Shown here: one piece after another, positions 39,047 to 48,896 of the stretch
Position numbering within the stretch: the first letter of the stretch is position 1
How the letters are laid out: each line of letters begins with the position of its first letter
Assembly: GCF_014284475.1 (NCBI RefSeq)
Contig: NZ_WJBC01000005.1
Span: 62,001-126,000 of the forward strand
DNA length: 64,000 nt
Direction: 5' to 3'
Source of the DNA: Acetobacterium fimetarium
GTDB lineage: Bacteria; Bacillota; Clostridia; Eubacteriales; Eubacteriaceae
The notes under the pieces: generated by a model
Database searches by the model: none
What the model was told of the DNA's origin: nothing
What the model saw: the letters and a program-made list of their open reading frames with translations, nothing else
Made by a program: the position numbers and the translations under genes

Positions 39047-41220
39047 GGTTTCTTACCGACTTTCTTAATGGTGGCGGTTTTGATTGGTGGTCTACTTCTT
39101 GTATTTTGTAGTGGTACTCTTTGAACAGTAGACGGACGTTCTTTTGTGATTGGACGTTGTGAAGTTCTATCTGCTGTAGTGGTTGAAGTTGCTGGCTTTT
39201 GAACGGTTTTTTCTTGAACGGTATTGCCTTGGCGTTCCACTTTTGGACTTGAAAAATCGGACTTAACTGCTGGACGCTCTTGTTTGGCTTGTTGAGATTC
39301 CTTATATGAAGTCTGAATATTAGACTGTTTTGAGGTCTGTTCATCATGATATTGTTCTTGTCTTGTAGTCGGTCTTTCATGAACAGAAGAAGCAGGCTGT
39401 TTTTTCTGTTTGACCTGTTCCATTTCAGAGCGACGCTTCGCAATGGTTTTTCGCCTTTGTTCCTGCTGTTCCTTGCGTCCACTGGCTCTGTCCGCTTTGG
39501 TTTGAGAAATACTACTGGTTAAATCACGGACATTCTCTTTTACTTTGGATTTTCCTTGATATACTGCATATCTTGCATTGGTCGGCAAATCTTTAACCTG
39601 TTCTTTCAAACCACTAGCAGTGTCTACCATTCTGTCTTTGGTATCAGCTACTGTACCGATGGTTTGACCGATACGTTTTCCAAGTGTTGATTTTTCCTTT
39701 CCGTCTGGTCGGGAGTGATCTGCTTGTGTCCTTGCAGAACTCCCCGAACCCGACTGTCCTTTTTTACCTGTAACAATGGCAGACCCAGCCCCTAGAGTAG
39801 TCATGGAACGTCCAAGTTTCCGCTGTAGACGGTGCATGTGAGCGTGCATAAGCATACGAGGTTTTCTCATCACACGACTTCCCACACTTTGAGAATCGTT
39901 ACTCTGTAGAGAAAACATACTCATTAAATCGCCCAGCTTGAAGTAGATTCCTGCAAAGGTCACAATCTGTAGAAAAGCAATCAAAAAGAACGGATAACCA
40001 GCCGATAAGGTATAGAGCATGGTTGAAATACTAAATGCTGTCGTAATAATCAATGTGATTCCAGCTCGTGTCAAAATGGTATTAAAGAGCTTTGTTATGG
40101 CTCGTTTTGACATACCATCAAATGATGGAATCATGCTTAAAATAAAGCTCACAGGCAGAAACATAGCATAGATGATAAAAAGTACCTGCGAGAAAATCAT
40201 GATTCCTGTTAATAGGAATACAAATATGGAAATCCCAATATTGAAGACAAATAGGAAGAAGACTGTACCTAAACGGTTAATGGTCTTTGTAATGGTTAGA
40301 TTGGTATTGCTTCTGTCTTCAATTTCTTCCGCAACAATTTTTTCTCTGTCTTCGCCATTGTTGGAATCTGGGCTGGTGGAGAGCAGGCTTTCCACACGGT
40401 CAATACCGATACTTTCAATGTCTGAACTGTTGTATTGAAGCAGTAGCCACGGTTGCTGAACCTGTATGGAAAACAGGCTATCTCTGATTAAGTCCACGCT
40501 GTCCTTGCCTTGACTATCGGAATGGGGCATGACAATCTTCGTGCCAAGTGATAAACTGGTATTACTGATGTCTGATGAAAAGTCATTGATTTTTTTAATG
40601 TAGTCGGGAGCGTAGGCAATAAAGGAAGCCGATAGGATAAACACCAGCACAAAATTCATAATGGCATGAATTGCCTTTGTGGTTTCTCTCTTTATCAGTC
40701 CCGTATAGGCAACATAAACCCCAAGAACCAAAATCAAGAGTAAGAGGAATCCAACATAGAAACCCTCTGTTGAAAATCCGTTTGCACTCACACCAGCTAA
40801 GGTCTGCATATTCTTACCAATGGAATCTGCTGTAGCGGAAATGAAGTCTAAGGAATAGGCTTCCTGTACTAAGTAACCTGTCGCATTGGAAACATACAAA
40901 CTGATTGTCCAAATAAAATTGGTAATGGCATATAGTCCATACATGACCTGTTTTCCAATCCCGTCCGACCAGTTCCACGGAAGCCAGCCCCAGCTATTAT
41001 CCACATAAAAATCCAGTTGATAGTTTTCAAGTGGGTATCGGCTGTATTCATTTGCCACATTGACCGTATCATCTACCAAGCCCGCAGCTTGAACCACCGT
41101 TCCCAGCATGGCTAAAAGAAAAATGGCAATCACAAGTGTGAAAGCCACTGTCATTGCCACTTTACCTAGACGTTTCAGCGTCCAGTTTGATTTTATTCTG
41201 TTTACTATTGATGGTTTCAC
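39043..41220 (-). CDS. orf15: Orf15, VirB6-like membrane channel protein
   Basis: A 725-residue polytopic membrane protein with an N-terminal signal-like segment, about seven hydrophobic segments in the first 450 residues, and a long basic, Gln/Lys/Arg/Ser-rich cytoplasmic tail. VirB6/TcpH-like proteins form the inner-membrane channel. The start is GTG at 41220 after GAGGTG; the orf16 stop is 2 nt upstream. The C-terminal tail of such proteins varies in length between relatives. Confidence 0.93.
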   Translation of the reverse strand: MKPSIVNRIKSNWTLKRLGKVAMTVAFTLVIAIFLLAMLGTVVQAAGLVDDTVNVANEYSRYPLENYQLDFYVDNSWGWLPWNWSDGIGKQVMYGLYAITNFIWTISLYVSNATGYLVQEAYSLDFISATADSIGKNMQTLAGVSANGFSTEGFYVGFLLLLILVLGVYVAYTGLIKRETTKAIHAIMNFVLVFILSASFIAYAPDYIKKINDFSSDISNTSLSLGTKIVMPHSDSQGKDSVDLIRDSLFSIQVQQPWLLLQYNSSDIESIGIDRVESLLSTSPDSNNGEDREKIVAEEIEDRSNTNLTITKTINRLGTVFFLFVFNIGISIFVFLLTGIMIFSQVLFIIYAMFLPVSFILSMIPSFDGMSKRAITKLFNTILTRAGITLIITTAFSISTMLYTLSAGYPFFLIAFLQIVTFAGIYFKLGDLMSMFSLQSNDSQSVGSRVMRKPRMLMHAHMHRLQRKLGRSMTTLGAGSAIVTGKKGQSGSGSSARTQADHSRPDGKEKSTLGKRIGQTIGTVADTKDRMVDTASGLKEQVKDLPTNARYAVYQGKSKVKENVRDLTSSISQTKADRASGRKEQQEQRRKTIAKRRSEMEQVKQKKQPASSVHERPTTRQEQYHDEQTSKQSNIQTSYKESQQAKQERPAVKSDFSSPKVERQGNTVQEKTVQKPATSTTTADRTSQRPITKERPSTVQRVPLQNTRSRPPIKTATIKKVGKKP

Positions 41221-41222
41221 AT

Positions 41223-43670
41223 TTACACCTCTTTTCGCACAGGTGGTCTGGTATCAAAGGCATGGAGCAGTTCTTCAAATACAGGGTGGAACTGTATCAC
41301 ACCGACACGACCATATAAATCACTGATAAGGCATTGCCCGTTTTCCAAATCACGCAATCGCTTCTGATTGTTTTCGTCCTCTGGGTCTACACCAAAAAAG
41401 GCTAAGGTCTTTTTAATCTCGTTAAGGTCAGTGGAACGAAATGCAAATTTTAAGCCGAGGTTATTTTTCAGTTTTTCATCTAAGAGGTCGTCTGTATTTT
41501 GGGTCACGAAATATACCCCAGCGTTCATAGCACGACCAGCCCGAACCAGCTTCATAGATAGTGTTTTTCCTTGTGCTACCTGTAAAAAGCTCCATGCTTC
41601 GTCTAAATCTACAATCTTGAAAATGCTTCGGTCTGTATGGATAAAGTCTAAAGCAAAGGTACTAATGACAATCAGCATAGCAACGGATAAAAGCTCCATA
41701 GTGGTATATTCCTCAAAGGAAGTTTCCTTGTCGGGAAGTACCAAGTCCGCAACCTGTATAATGTTCAGTTGTTTTTCTAAGCTGATAGACTGCTCCACAT
41801 AACCATTACTGAATAATAAATGTGCAAAGTCATAGTCTGTAAAACTTTCGATATGGTCGGCTATACTGGTACTTAGTGGCGTATTCTCAACCCGTAATTC
41901 CTCAATCACTTTCATCAACCCTCGTACTTCACTATTGGTTACTGCACGAATGGCTTTTCTAAGGATTGGGAAGCGTTCCCCATCACGAGAGGAAATCCCC
42001 GTAAGGAATGTCAGAATATCAATAGCCAGTGATTCAGAATCTTTGGGATTTTTCATAATCACATAAGGGTCAAGTAAGCCTTTGTTTTTCTCATCAGAAG
42101 TCAGAGTGACGATATTGATTTCATGGGAAATCTCTGGCAAGGTTTCTTTCCATCTGCCACGTTCTGCTTTTGGGTCTACAATCACTGCTTGTGCCCCATA
42201 AAGCACCGCATAATAGACGATAAGGTTATTCGCAAAGGATTTACCACCACCCAGCGAACCAACAAAAGCCGACGCTAACGCATTGGTTACTGAACCCTTA
42301 ACCCCTTGACTGGCAAGAGCAGGTTTCAGATAGACATTGCGTCCAGTATCTAAGCTGTAGCCAACATAAATCCCCTCATTTTCCCCCAGCATTTGAGTAG
42401 CACCAAAACCTAAACCAGCGAGGAAATCAGAGGTCACGTATTGAATATAATCATTCATATAACGCTTGCTGGCAGGTAAAAATTCTTCATGTAAGCCGAG
42501 CATATCCCCAAATGGTCGTACCAGTTTTACGCTTAAATCGTCATAAAAATCTTTCACTTCATTACAACGACGTTTGAGTTCGTCAAGATCATTTGCTGAT
42601 ACCCTTACCACATAAGACAGCTTGTACATAGATTCCTTGCTTTGGTCTAAATTGGTTTCCAGCTCATTCACACTTTCCAGAGCTTCCGCCACATTGGAGC
42701 TGGTTTCATTATCACTTTGCCAAGCGTGGTTATCCAAGTCTTTCAGTTCTTTCTTTTTATTGCGGACAGTAGATAGGGCTTTACGATTCGCTACAATTTC
42801 CACATTCATTGACGTATCAATCGGGAATGTAAATTGCTGTTGCTGGTAGTAGAAGATTTCAGAGGACGGGAAGTCCAGTTCTCCGACAATGCTGTTAATG
42901 GTAAAGTAAGCTACATAGACGGTTTCATCTTCCTGCTGGATTTTCAAATATCGCTGTTTTTCTTCCACCAAACAGCGAGTAGGCTTAATCAAGTCATAGT
43001 ATTTAATCAGCGTTTCATTATCCAGCTTTTTCTTTGATAGATGGTACTCATACTCTTCATAGGCAGTGCCTGTCTGTCCGTAAAGGTGTTCAATCAGATA
43101 GCCGAAGTCGTCCTTATCTAACCTGCGGATTTTGAAACGACGAGAGATTTTATTTTCTAAGAGCTTTTCCATCTTCTGAAAACGCAGGATTTCATCATTA
43201 CTCATACTAACAAAATCGCCCATCAGCTTATGGTTCACATCATAGACAAAATCAGACAAAGCATTTTTTGCTTCAACGGTAAGACTTTTCATAGAAAACT
43301 CCTGATCGTTGAGAAGCAACTTAAAGCCGATAAAGAAACGGTAGTTCACTTGATTTTCGCCAATCATGGATATTAAAGCGTCTGTCTGTTGGTCGATTTT
43401 GTCATAGGCAACCGCTTTGAGCTTGCCAGTGACTTCATTTTTGGAACGCTCTTGTGCAGAACGTATGCTGGATTCTGTACTGATTTGTAAAGCATGAATT
43501 TTGCCATCACGATTTTGTGCGATAAGCTGTCTGAAAGAATCATGCACTTGTATTTTCTGTTCTGGACTTAGAAATGAGTAATTGTAAGGAACAAGCTCAT
43601 AGTAAGCATAACATTCCCCGTCTTTATTCCAGACGAGATTGTTTTCAATGTATTTAATTGGATATGCCAT
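41223..43670 (-). CDS. orf16: Orf16, VirB4-like transfer ATPase
   Basis: An 815-residue ATPase starting at ATG 43670 (MAYPIKYIENN), preceded by AGGAGTG; the frame is open 17 codons further but inside orf17 without a site. Walker A reads SLGGGKSFANNL and Walker B FKIVDLDEAW. VirB4 proteins power assembly and DNA passage in the mating channel. It overlaps the end of orf17. Confidence 0.95.
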   Translation of the reverse strand: MAYPIKYIENNLVWNKDGECYAYYELVPYNYSFLSPEQKIQVHDSFRQLIAQNRDGKIHALQISTESSIRSAQERSKNEVTGKLKAVAYDKIDQQTDALISMIGENQVNYRFFIGFKLLLNDQEFSMKSLTVEAKNALSDFVYDVNHKLMGDFVSMSNDEILRFQKMEKLLENKISRRFKIRRLDKDDFGYLIEHLYGQTGTAYEEYEYHLSKKKLDNETLIKYYDLIKPTRCLVEEKQRYLKIQQEDETVYVAYFTINSIVGELDFPSSEIFYYQQQQFTFPIDTSMNVEIVANRKALSTVRNKKKELKDLDNHAWQSDNETSSNVAEALESVNELETNLDQSKESMYKLSYVVRVSANDLDELKRRCNEVKDFYDDLSVKLVRPFGDMLGLHEEFLPASKRYMNDYIQYVTSDFLAGLGFGATQMLGENEGIYVGYSLDTGRNVYLKPALASQGVKGSVTNALASAFVGSLGGGKSFANNLIVYYAVLYGAQAVIVDPKAERGRWKETLPEISHEINIVTLTSDEKNKGLLDPYVIMKNPKDSESLAIDILTFLTGISSRDGERFPILRKAIRAVTNSEVRGLMKVIEELRVENTPLSTSIADHIESFTDYDFAHLLFSNGYVEQSISLEKQLNIIQVADLVLPDKETSFEEYTTMELLSVAMLIVISTFALDFIHTDRSIFKIVDLDEAWSFLQVAQGKTLSMKLVRAGRAMNAGVYFVTQNTDDLLDEKLKNNLGLKFAFRSTDLNEIKKTLAFFGVDPEDENNQKRLRDLENGQCLISDLYGRVGVIQFHPVFEELLHAFDTRPPVRKEV

Positions 43671-44046
43671 AAAATTCACTCCTAACTGCTGTAATGGCTT
43701 CTTGTGGCTGGTTTCTGCCAAGCGTTACTTTTTTTCCTGCATAGGTCAGCTTTGGTCGCAGTGCATAAGCAATGACAGACTTCAAAAATCCATAAGGCTT
43801 TTTACCATCAAAAGTTTTTGTAGACATAAACCATGTGAAAGCCACAGGAATCCCAAAGTATTTGAGAAATGCTCCCTCTATCATGGAAAGAGGGGGCAAG
43901 TTGCCAAGTATCATCACTGCAAAGAGTGACACGACAAACCATGTCATTTGCGTAAAGGTTATGGGAAACGGAAGTCTAAAATCATTGATAGAATACAGTA
44001 CCTTTTCCACAGACCAGATACTGGTATAGCTTCGTATTTTCTTCAT
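43654..44046 (-). CDS. orf17: Orf17, TcpE-family transfer protein
   Basis: A 130-residue membrane protein starting at ATG 44046 (MKKIRSYTSIWSVEKVLYS), preceded by AAAGGA 8 nt upstream; a longer frame upstream runs into the orf18 end without a site. Two hydrophobic segments match the TcpE family (VirB3-like). Overlaps orf16 by 17 nt. Confidence 0.9.
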   Translation of the reverse strand: MKKIRSYTSIWSVEKVLYSINDFRLPFPITFTQMTWFVVSLFAVMILGNLPPLSMIEGAFLKYFGIPVAFTWFMSTKTFDGKKPYGFLKSVIAYALRPKLTYAGKKVTLGRNQPQEAITAVRSEFYGISN

Positions 44047-44134
44047 GTAATCAATCCTTTCATAAAAAATAGGGGTAGCTGATTGAGCCACCCCGTAAAA
44101 TAGAAAATCTGCCAGTAGTAATGTACCGACAGAT

Positions 44135-44632
44135 TTAATAGACGATTTCAAAAATCCCATGATTGGTTGAGATAAACGTTCCTGAAAGGTCTAAATCCCG
44201 ACCATAGGCTTGATAATCAATATAGTTTTGAAGACTAGCTGGTACTTCGCCTAAAGCACCCGTTTCTTCAATGTAGTAGCGTGCCACGTCATACATATCA
44301 TCACAATCGGAATGAATGATAATATCCTCTTGATGTTCGCTTAGTTCTTCAATGCTTGAAAAATGAGTGAGCAGAGCAGATAGCTCCGATTGTAATTCTT
44401 CGGGTAATTCCGATACCATTTCCCATAGTCGATTGAGTTCGCCAATGGAAGTGTATTCGTCAACCGTAAAGGGTAACTCGTAGTCATGAATGGCGTATTC
44501 CTCATATTCATCATTCAAGCCGATTTTCTCTTTGACTTCCTCAAAGTCAATGGGAAAGGTAAACCACGCACCGACCAATTCGCCCTCATTGTATTTGCCT
44601 AAATTCGCAATATAGACTTGCATATCGTCCAT
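44135..44632 (-). CDS. ardA: Orf18, antirestriction protein ArdA
   Basis: A 165-residue very acidic protein beginning MDDMQVYIANLGKYNEGEL, the ArdA family. It mimics bent DNA and blocks type I restriction enzymes, protecting the element as it enters a new cell. The acidic composition and length match Tn916 Orf18. Confidence 0.96.
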   Translation of the reverse strand: MDDMQVYIANLGKYNEGELVGAWFTFPIDFEEVKEKIGLNDEYEEYAIHDYELPFTVDEYTSIGELNRLWEMVSELPEELQSELSALLTHFSSIEELSEHQEDIIIHSDCDDMYDVARYYIEETGALGEVPASLQNYIDYQAYGRDLDLSGTFISTNHGIFEIVY

Positions 44633-44748
44633 ATATTCACGTCCTTTCTTTGTAGAGATTCAAAAATCCCTACCGCACTTCGTTTGGTGTACCATTCCTT
44701 TGCGGAACATAAGAAAACCACTTATATTCCACAAAAGAACGGTTTTAT

Positions 44749-44970
44749 TTAAGCACCAATAATGCGATTGAATAGCTCTAGTAAAATGTCTTTTACTCCA
44801 GCAGCGTTGAAGACTAAGCCAACCGCAATAATCGCAATAATTAAAAAGCCAATCAGTTTGCTAAACTCACGCTTGAAGCCAAGATACAAGCCAATCACAA
44901 CGATTGCTAAAAGCACCAGTGATTGAGCGTTTGATAGAAACCAGTTATAAAGGTTTTGTCCAAAATTCAT
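44749..44970 (-). CDS. orf19: Orf19, small membrane transfer protein
   Basis: A 73-residue protein with two hydrophobic segments (about residues 15-30 and 38-56), like TcpD/VirB2-type components. AGGAGAAC precedes the ATG. Confidence 0.88.
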   Translation of the reverse strand: MNFGQNLYNWFLSNAQSLVLLAIVVIGLYLGFKREFSKLIGFLIIAIIAVGLVFNAAGVKDILLELFNRIIGA

Positions 44971-45012
44971 AAAAATGTTCTCCTCTCTATATTCAATGAA
45001 TTTGTATTTGAG

Positions 45013-46218
45013 TTATTTTTTTGTTGTTATCACGTCCTGTTCTTTTACTGACTGTTGCTTCAAAATCTGCTTGTGTCGGTCTGTCAGTTTCGCATGGTCG
45101 AGAATGTCTTTTACAACCTGCGTCTGGTTGATTTCATCAAGTTTAATCGCAACCTTTAAGGTCGGGGCAACTTGATGAGATAGCCAGTTCAGCGTCCTTT
45201 GGAAGGAGTAAGGCTCTGGTTTTGTGGTTAGTTTTAATCGTTCACGATTGTTCCCAATAAACCAAGCCCATTCTTCATTCAGTTTCCAATCAGAACGAGG
45301 TTTGGAATCGTCTTTATCTACAAAACGGATATACCGATTGATAATTTTAAAGGCGGTATGCTCTGGATTGTCATAGACGAGTAAATCACGGACTGCATAA
45401 TAGGCACGCTCATTTTTCAATCGAATCTCAAAACGGTTTTTTACTTCTGCGTCTTCAATGGGAATATCATTTTTCTTGTACTGCTCGTAGTCCTTTTCAT
45501 AGATACAGAAATAAACTTCACTTTGTAATGAACCGATATAGAGGGTGTTTCCCATACATTCCTTTTCCTCTTTGCGTACCAGTTCGCCACTGCGATAGCT
45601 TTTAAAACTGCGGAAGACGGAGATACATTCTTCCTGTTGGCACTTTTCAGTGAGTACAGGGATATTTAAAATCCCTGTCTTATCGTTAATGGCAAGGTCA
45701 AGGCGTTTCATCACACCGCCAGCCACCAAAACGTCCATAAAGAACTCATACCAGCTTCTTTGTTGTGCCAGAAGATAGCTTTCAAATTGTCTGCACCCAC
45801 GACCTTTCAATTCCACCAGAACTCCTTTGTCCAGTTCATGGGAGCAAAGGACGAATATGTCGCCTAAAGCATAATGCTCTGAATAAGAATAGAAACCATA
45901 GTCCTCATGAAGAAAATAGGACAGTTTCAGTTGTAAGATGTTTTCGACCACCTGCTGTACGTCTGTTGTCGGAAAGCGAATTCTTACATAATCAAACAGC
46001 ATTTCAAGGGGAGCGTCGGGATTGAAGCGTTCCAGAGCTTCCCAAAGGGACTGCTGTAAATCCTCTGATGGCTTGACTTTTCCTGTTTCAATATCGCTTA
46101 GATACTGCCTTGTAATACCAGTCGCAACAGCTAAACGGTTTTGAGATAGTCCATAAGCCAAGCGTTTTTCTTTTAAATGCTGTAACCAAGTTTGTTCATT
46201 CAGTAAAAATCCCTCCAA
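45013..46218 (-). CDS. orf20: Orf20, relaxase (MobT/Rep_trans)
   Basis: A 401-residue protein with an N-terminal XRE helix-turn-helix (AYGLSQNRLAVATGITRQYLS) and a Rep_trans domain like rolling-circle initiators. It nicks oriT, which lies immediately upstream. The nominal start TTG at 46218 overlaps the only GGAGGGA site; initiation a few codons later is possible. The enzyme stays on the cut strand and is led to the channel by Orf21. Confidence 0.94.
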   Translation of the reverse strand: MEGFLLNEQTWLQHLKEKRLAYGLSQNRLAVATGITRQYLSDIETGKVKPSEDLQQSLWEALERFNPDAPLEMLFDYVRIRFPTTDVQQVVENILQLKLSYFLHEDYGFYSYSEHYALGDIFVLCSHELDKGVLVELKGRGCRQFESYLLAQQRSWYEFFMDVLVAGGVMKRLDLAINDKTGILNIPVLTEKCQQEECISVFRSFKSYRSGELVRKEEKECMGNTLYIGSLQSEVYFCIYEKDYEQYKKNDIPIEDAEVKNRFEIRLKNERAYYAVRDLLVYDNPEHTAFKIINRYIRFVDKDDSKPRSDWKLNEEWAWFIGNNRERLKLTTKPEPYSFQRTLNWLSHQVAPTLKVAIKLDEINQTQVVKDILDHAKLTDRHKQILKQQSVKEQDVITTKK

Positions 46219-46332
46219 TCAAAAAGGCGTATGTCAACTTTTAAAGCCCATTTGACATACGCTGAAATTTTGTAAATCCCTTGTAACCAAAGGATTTTCT
46301 AATGTTTTTTTGACTGTTTCCTGTCGATTTGT

Positions 46333-46357
46333 ACCCCCCTGTTAGATACGGGGGGGT
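46333..46357. other. oriT nick-region palindrome
   Basis: On the minus strand ACCCCCCCGTATCTAACA leads into GGGGGGT, the hallmark inverted repeat shared by Tn916 and ICEBs1 oriT, sitting between the relaxase and coupling protein genes as expected. Confidence 0.88.
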
Positions 46358-46395
46358 AAGTGCTGGCGTGGCTATTGCCACACCAGCCAGCAAGA

Positions 46396-47781
46396 TCAGT
46401 CCACACCTGCGACTTCCGCTTCGCACGTCGCCTGCGTGGACTGTCTGCTGTTGGATAACTTTTTAATTTCCTCCAAGAAATCATATCCTTTTGGTACAAG
46501 GGGAGTATAAAACTCTGATATGACACTTGTTCCTACATCAACATAGCCACGACCTTTGATTCGCTTTAAGAAGAAATCCTTTTGTACGTCACTGCCAAAC
46601 ATCATGCCATAGCCCATTTCAGACATACGACCTAAAGCCACTCTGAAATTAAACTGATCACGGATTCCGTCGCCTAAATATTTTGCGTCTGGACGTTGAC
46701 AAGCCAGTATTAGAAAGAAGCCAGCTTGACGACCTAACATGACAATCTGTTTCAGCTTATTCATAACTGCGGTGTTTTCTTTTGTTCCCAGCATTTCCAT
46801 GAAAGCGACGTATTCATCAAAGATTAAGAAGTGTGCCGGGAGACCTAAGTAAGCATAATTTTTGCCAGTCTTATAGTTCTTCATCTGCTTCATTTCCTCA
46901 CTACGTTTCATCATTTCTTCATAGAATGTTTCAATGCAAGAAAGCAAGTCTTCTTTTCTATAGTAGACATTTGCCATCACAGAACCTAAGTCCGCAAGAT
47001 CAGCATTTTTCGGGTCAAGAATATACAGTTTTGAATCTGTATGAAGCAAGGCTTCAATCAGTGTCAGTATAAAGTAAGTTTTACCGCCACCTGTACCACC
47101 AGCAATCAACATATGAGGGAGCTTATCATATTCCCACCATACGTTTTTCATTAAGCGAAGTTTACCATCTTTAGCTTCTACTTCATCAATAGAAATACGA
47201 CTGGCTATGGTGTCATAGAGCAAAGTATATTCCACATAGGAATCCTTTAACTCTTTATCCGTCAGCTCACAGTACAAGCCACTCTCTAATTTCTTTTCCA
47301 AGTGTAAGAGTTGGTCTTGATATTTTCCCAGCGTGATTTCCACCCGTATCTGTATCAAGCCATTTTTAAGTCGATAATACATTTTAGGGAAGTAGGTTAT
47401 CTTTTCCTTTGTACGACCAGCACTATCTTTAAAGAAACCCTCTGTTTTGACCTGTTCAGATTCATACCACTTGTTTTCAAGTATCATCTTTGCCAGTTTT
47501 TGACGGTGGTAAAGTTGTTTAACCGTATCATAGCGAACCCGTTTGAATACAAACGCTACCAGCAAGCAGATAAGAATTGCGACACTGAAACTGATAATTA
47601 AATAGGGAATGTCAATCTTATCTGCTTGTGATAGGTTAAAATCCTGCCAGTTGATCTGCTGGATTGTCTTCACATGAAACAGTCCGACAACCAGCAGGAA
47701 AACAGGCAGGAGTGACGCTATCGTAAAATGAAAGACTAAATCTTTACCAGATGGGCGAATCCTTTTACCACGCTGTTTCAT
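46396..47781 (-). CDS. orf21: Orf21, FtsK/TcpA-type coupling protein
   Basis: A 461-residue protein with two N-terminal membrane helices (about 15-37 and 52-75) and an FtsK/HerA ATPase: Walker A AGGTGGGKTYF and Walker B HFLIFDEYVAF. It recognises the relaxase-DNA complex and feeds it to the channel. Confidence 0.95.
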   Translation of the reverse strand: MKQRGKRIRPSGKDLVFHFTIASLLPVFLLVVGLFHVKTIQQINWQDFNLSQADKIDIPYLIISFSVAILICLLVAFVFKRVRYDTVKQLYHRQKLAKMILENKWYESEQVKTEGFFKDSAGRTKEKITYFPKMYYRLKNGLIQIRVEITLGKYQDQLLHLEKKLESGLYCELTDKELKDSYVEYTLLYDTIASRISIDEVEAKDGKLRLMKNVWWEYDKLPHMLIAGGTGGGKTYFILTLIEALLHTDSKLYILDPKNADLADLGSVMANVYYRKEDLLSCIETFYEEMMKRSEEMKQMKNYKTGKNYAYLGLPAHFLIFDEYVAFMEMLGTKENTAVMNKLKQIVMLGRQAGFFLILACQRPDAKYLGDGIRDQFNFRVALGRMSEMGYGMMFGSDVQKDFFLKRIKGRGYVDVGTSVISEFYTPLVPKGYDFLEEIKKLSNSRQSTQATCEAEVAGVD

Positions 47782-47809
47782 GCGAAAAAGTCTCCTTTCT
47801 ACCTAGCGA

Positions 47810-48196
47810 CTATTTGTCTTGTGTCGGTTCTTTCTTTGCTTGTGGTTGAGCTTTGAATGAACTAGAATCCTTTGTCAGCACAATATCGTCTGCCTTGATA
47901 TACCAGTCAACATCTGCTCCTTGATAGGTGGCAGTAGCAACGGTGTCCGCAATGGGATTGATAAGTTCCACCCGTGCGTTATAATCAAACTCTTTCAAAG
48001 GCACGCTGGCAGGAATACTTACTTGAATCATGCGTCCTTGTCCTTTGGATTTTAAGTCATAGGTACGTTCCTTGATTTCATCTGAAACCGACCCGTCTTC
48101 ATTTTGGATTCTCACTTCACGACGTAGAGCAGAGAATTTCAATTCTCCAAAAGTCGTGTCTTTATCTAATACAATGCCATTTGCTAATCTCATCAT
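47810..48196 (-). CDS. orf22: Orf22, YdcP-like transfer-region protein
   Basis: A 128-residue soluble protein of the YdcP/Orf22-Orf23 family, with a conserved segment VELINPIADTVA that is echoed in orf23 (VKLVNPRITAEG). It is a paralogue of Orf23; function is not known. AGAGGAAAA precedes the start; two adjacent ATGs are possible. Confidence 0.92.
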   Translation of the reverse strand: MMRLANGIVLDKDTTFGELKFSALRREVRIQNEDGSVSDEIKERTYDLKSKGQGRMIQVSIPASVPLKEFDYNARVELINPIADTVATATYQGADVDWYIKADDIVLTKDSSSFKAQPQAKKEPTQDK

Positions 48197-48211
48197 TTTT
48201 CCTCTCTTTCT

Positions 48212-48526
48212 TTATTCTTTTATCATGTCGTCAGCATGTAAAAGGTAATTTGTAAAACCACGAGTGCCGATTTTGTAGCCCTCTGCGGTAATACGTGGAT
48301 TGACTAACTTCACACGTTCCTCAAAGCCGAAATGTTTTTCGCCAGCTTCAGCAGGAAGCACCACCACAATATCATCTGCTCTTTGAACATCAGAATAGAG
48401 ATTATAGCTTCTTGATAAGACAGTTAGCCGTCCGTTGATTCTTCGCTGAACGACTTTATCCTCGCCAGCAAATTCTAAATTGCCGAATGTTTTTTCCATG
48501 TTGGGAATCACAAATTTAAGTTCCAT
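48212..48526 (-). CDS. orf23: Orf23, YdcP-like transfer-region protein
   Basis: A 104-residue paralogue of Orf22 starting MELKFVIPNMEKTFGNLEF. First sizeable gene of the transfer set; function not known. Confidence 0.92.
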   Translation of the reverse strand: MELKFVIPNMEKTFGNLEFAGEDKVVQRRINGRLTVLSRSYNLYSDVQRADDIVVVLPAEAGEKHFGFEERVKLVNPRITAEGYKIGTRGFTNYLLHADDMIKE

Positions 48527-48548
48527 ATTTTTACCTATCCTTTCTTTT

Positions 48549-48623
48549 TTATTGGCTGAATGAATGTTTGATGGTCTTAAAGAGTGGGGAACGACCTTTT
48601 GATTCTTGATTTTTTGTTTTCAT
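48549..48623 (-). CDS. orf24: Orf24-position small peptide
   Basis: A 24-codon frame (MKTKNQESKGRSPLFKTI, ending HSFSQ) has AAGGAAGTG upstream of its ATG. It lies where Tn916 orf24 is mapped, at the head of the transfer genes. A short basic peptide of unknown role. Confidence 0.6.
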   Translation of the reverse strand: MKTKNQESKGRSPLFKTIKHSFSQ

Positions 48624-48836
48624 AAGTTCACTTCCTTTCAAAATCGGGTAAAAAAATAGACACCTCATTTTTTGAAGTGTCTACCTATTAAATATTCAAA
48701 TTTTATTGGAAGTATCTTTATATCTTCACTTTTCAAGGATAAATCGTCGTATCAAAGCTCATTCATAAGTAGTAAATTAGTAGTAAATTGAGTGGTTTTG
48801 ACCTTGATAAAGTGTGATAAGTCCAGTTTTTATGCG

Positions 48837-48858
48837 GATAACTAGATTTTTATGCTAT
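48837..48858 (-). repeat. Terminal inverted repeat, orf24 end of the transposon
   Basis: GATAACTAGATTTTT followed by ATGCTAT mirrors the int-end repeat at 30834-30855. Host DNA (A-rich) resumes within about 10 bp. Confidence 0.85.
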
Positions 48859-48896
48859 TTTTATTTTTAAAAAAAACTTAAATACATATAAAAGCT

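Larger units (their letters stand above)
30830..48862 (-). mobile_element. Tn916-family integrative conjugative element with tet(M)
   Basis: About 18.03 kb, equal within a few bases to Tn916 (18,032 bp), with the full gene order of that element from orf24 (right) to int (left). Imperfect terminal repeats match at 30834-30855 and 48837-48858. Flanks are T-rich on the left and A-rich on the right (TTTTTTTT and AAAAAAAA), the T-run/A-run target Tn916 favours; exact ends are uncertain by about 6 bp because of coupling sequences. Genes look intact, so the element is probably able to excise and transfer. Gene style is unlike that of the host genes. Confidence 0.97.

Noticed and set aside
44047-44160. 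38-codon upstream extension of orf17
   Set aside because: It overlaps the end of ardA and has no ribosome site, while ATG 44046 has AAAGGA.
31004-48623. A new conjugative system
   Set aside because: Gene order, sizes and end sequences match Tn916 closely, so it is a known element.
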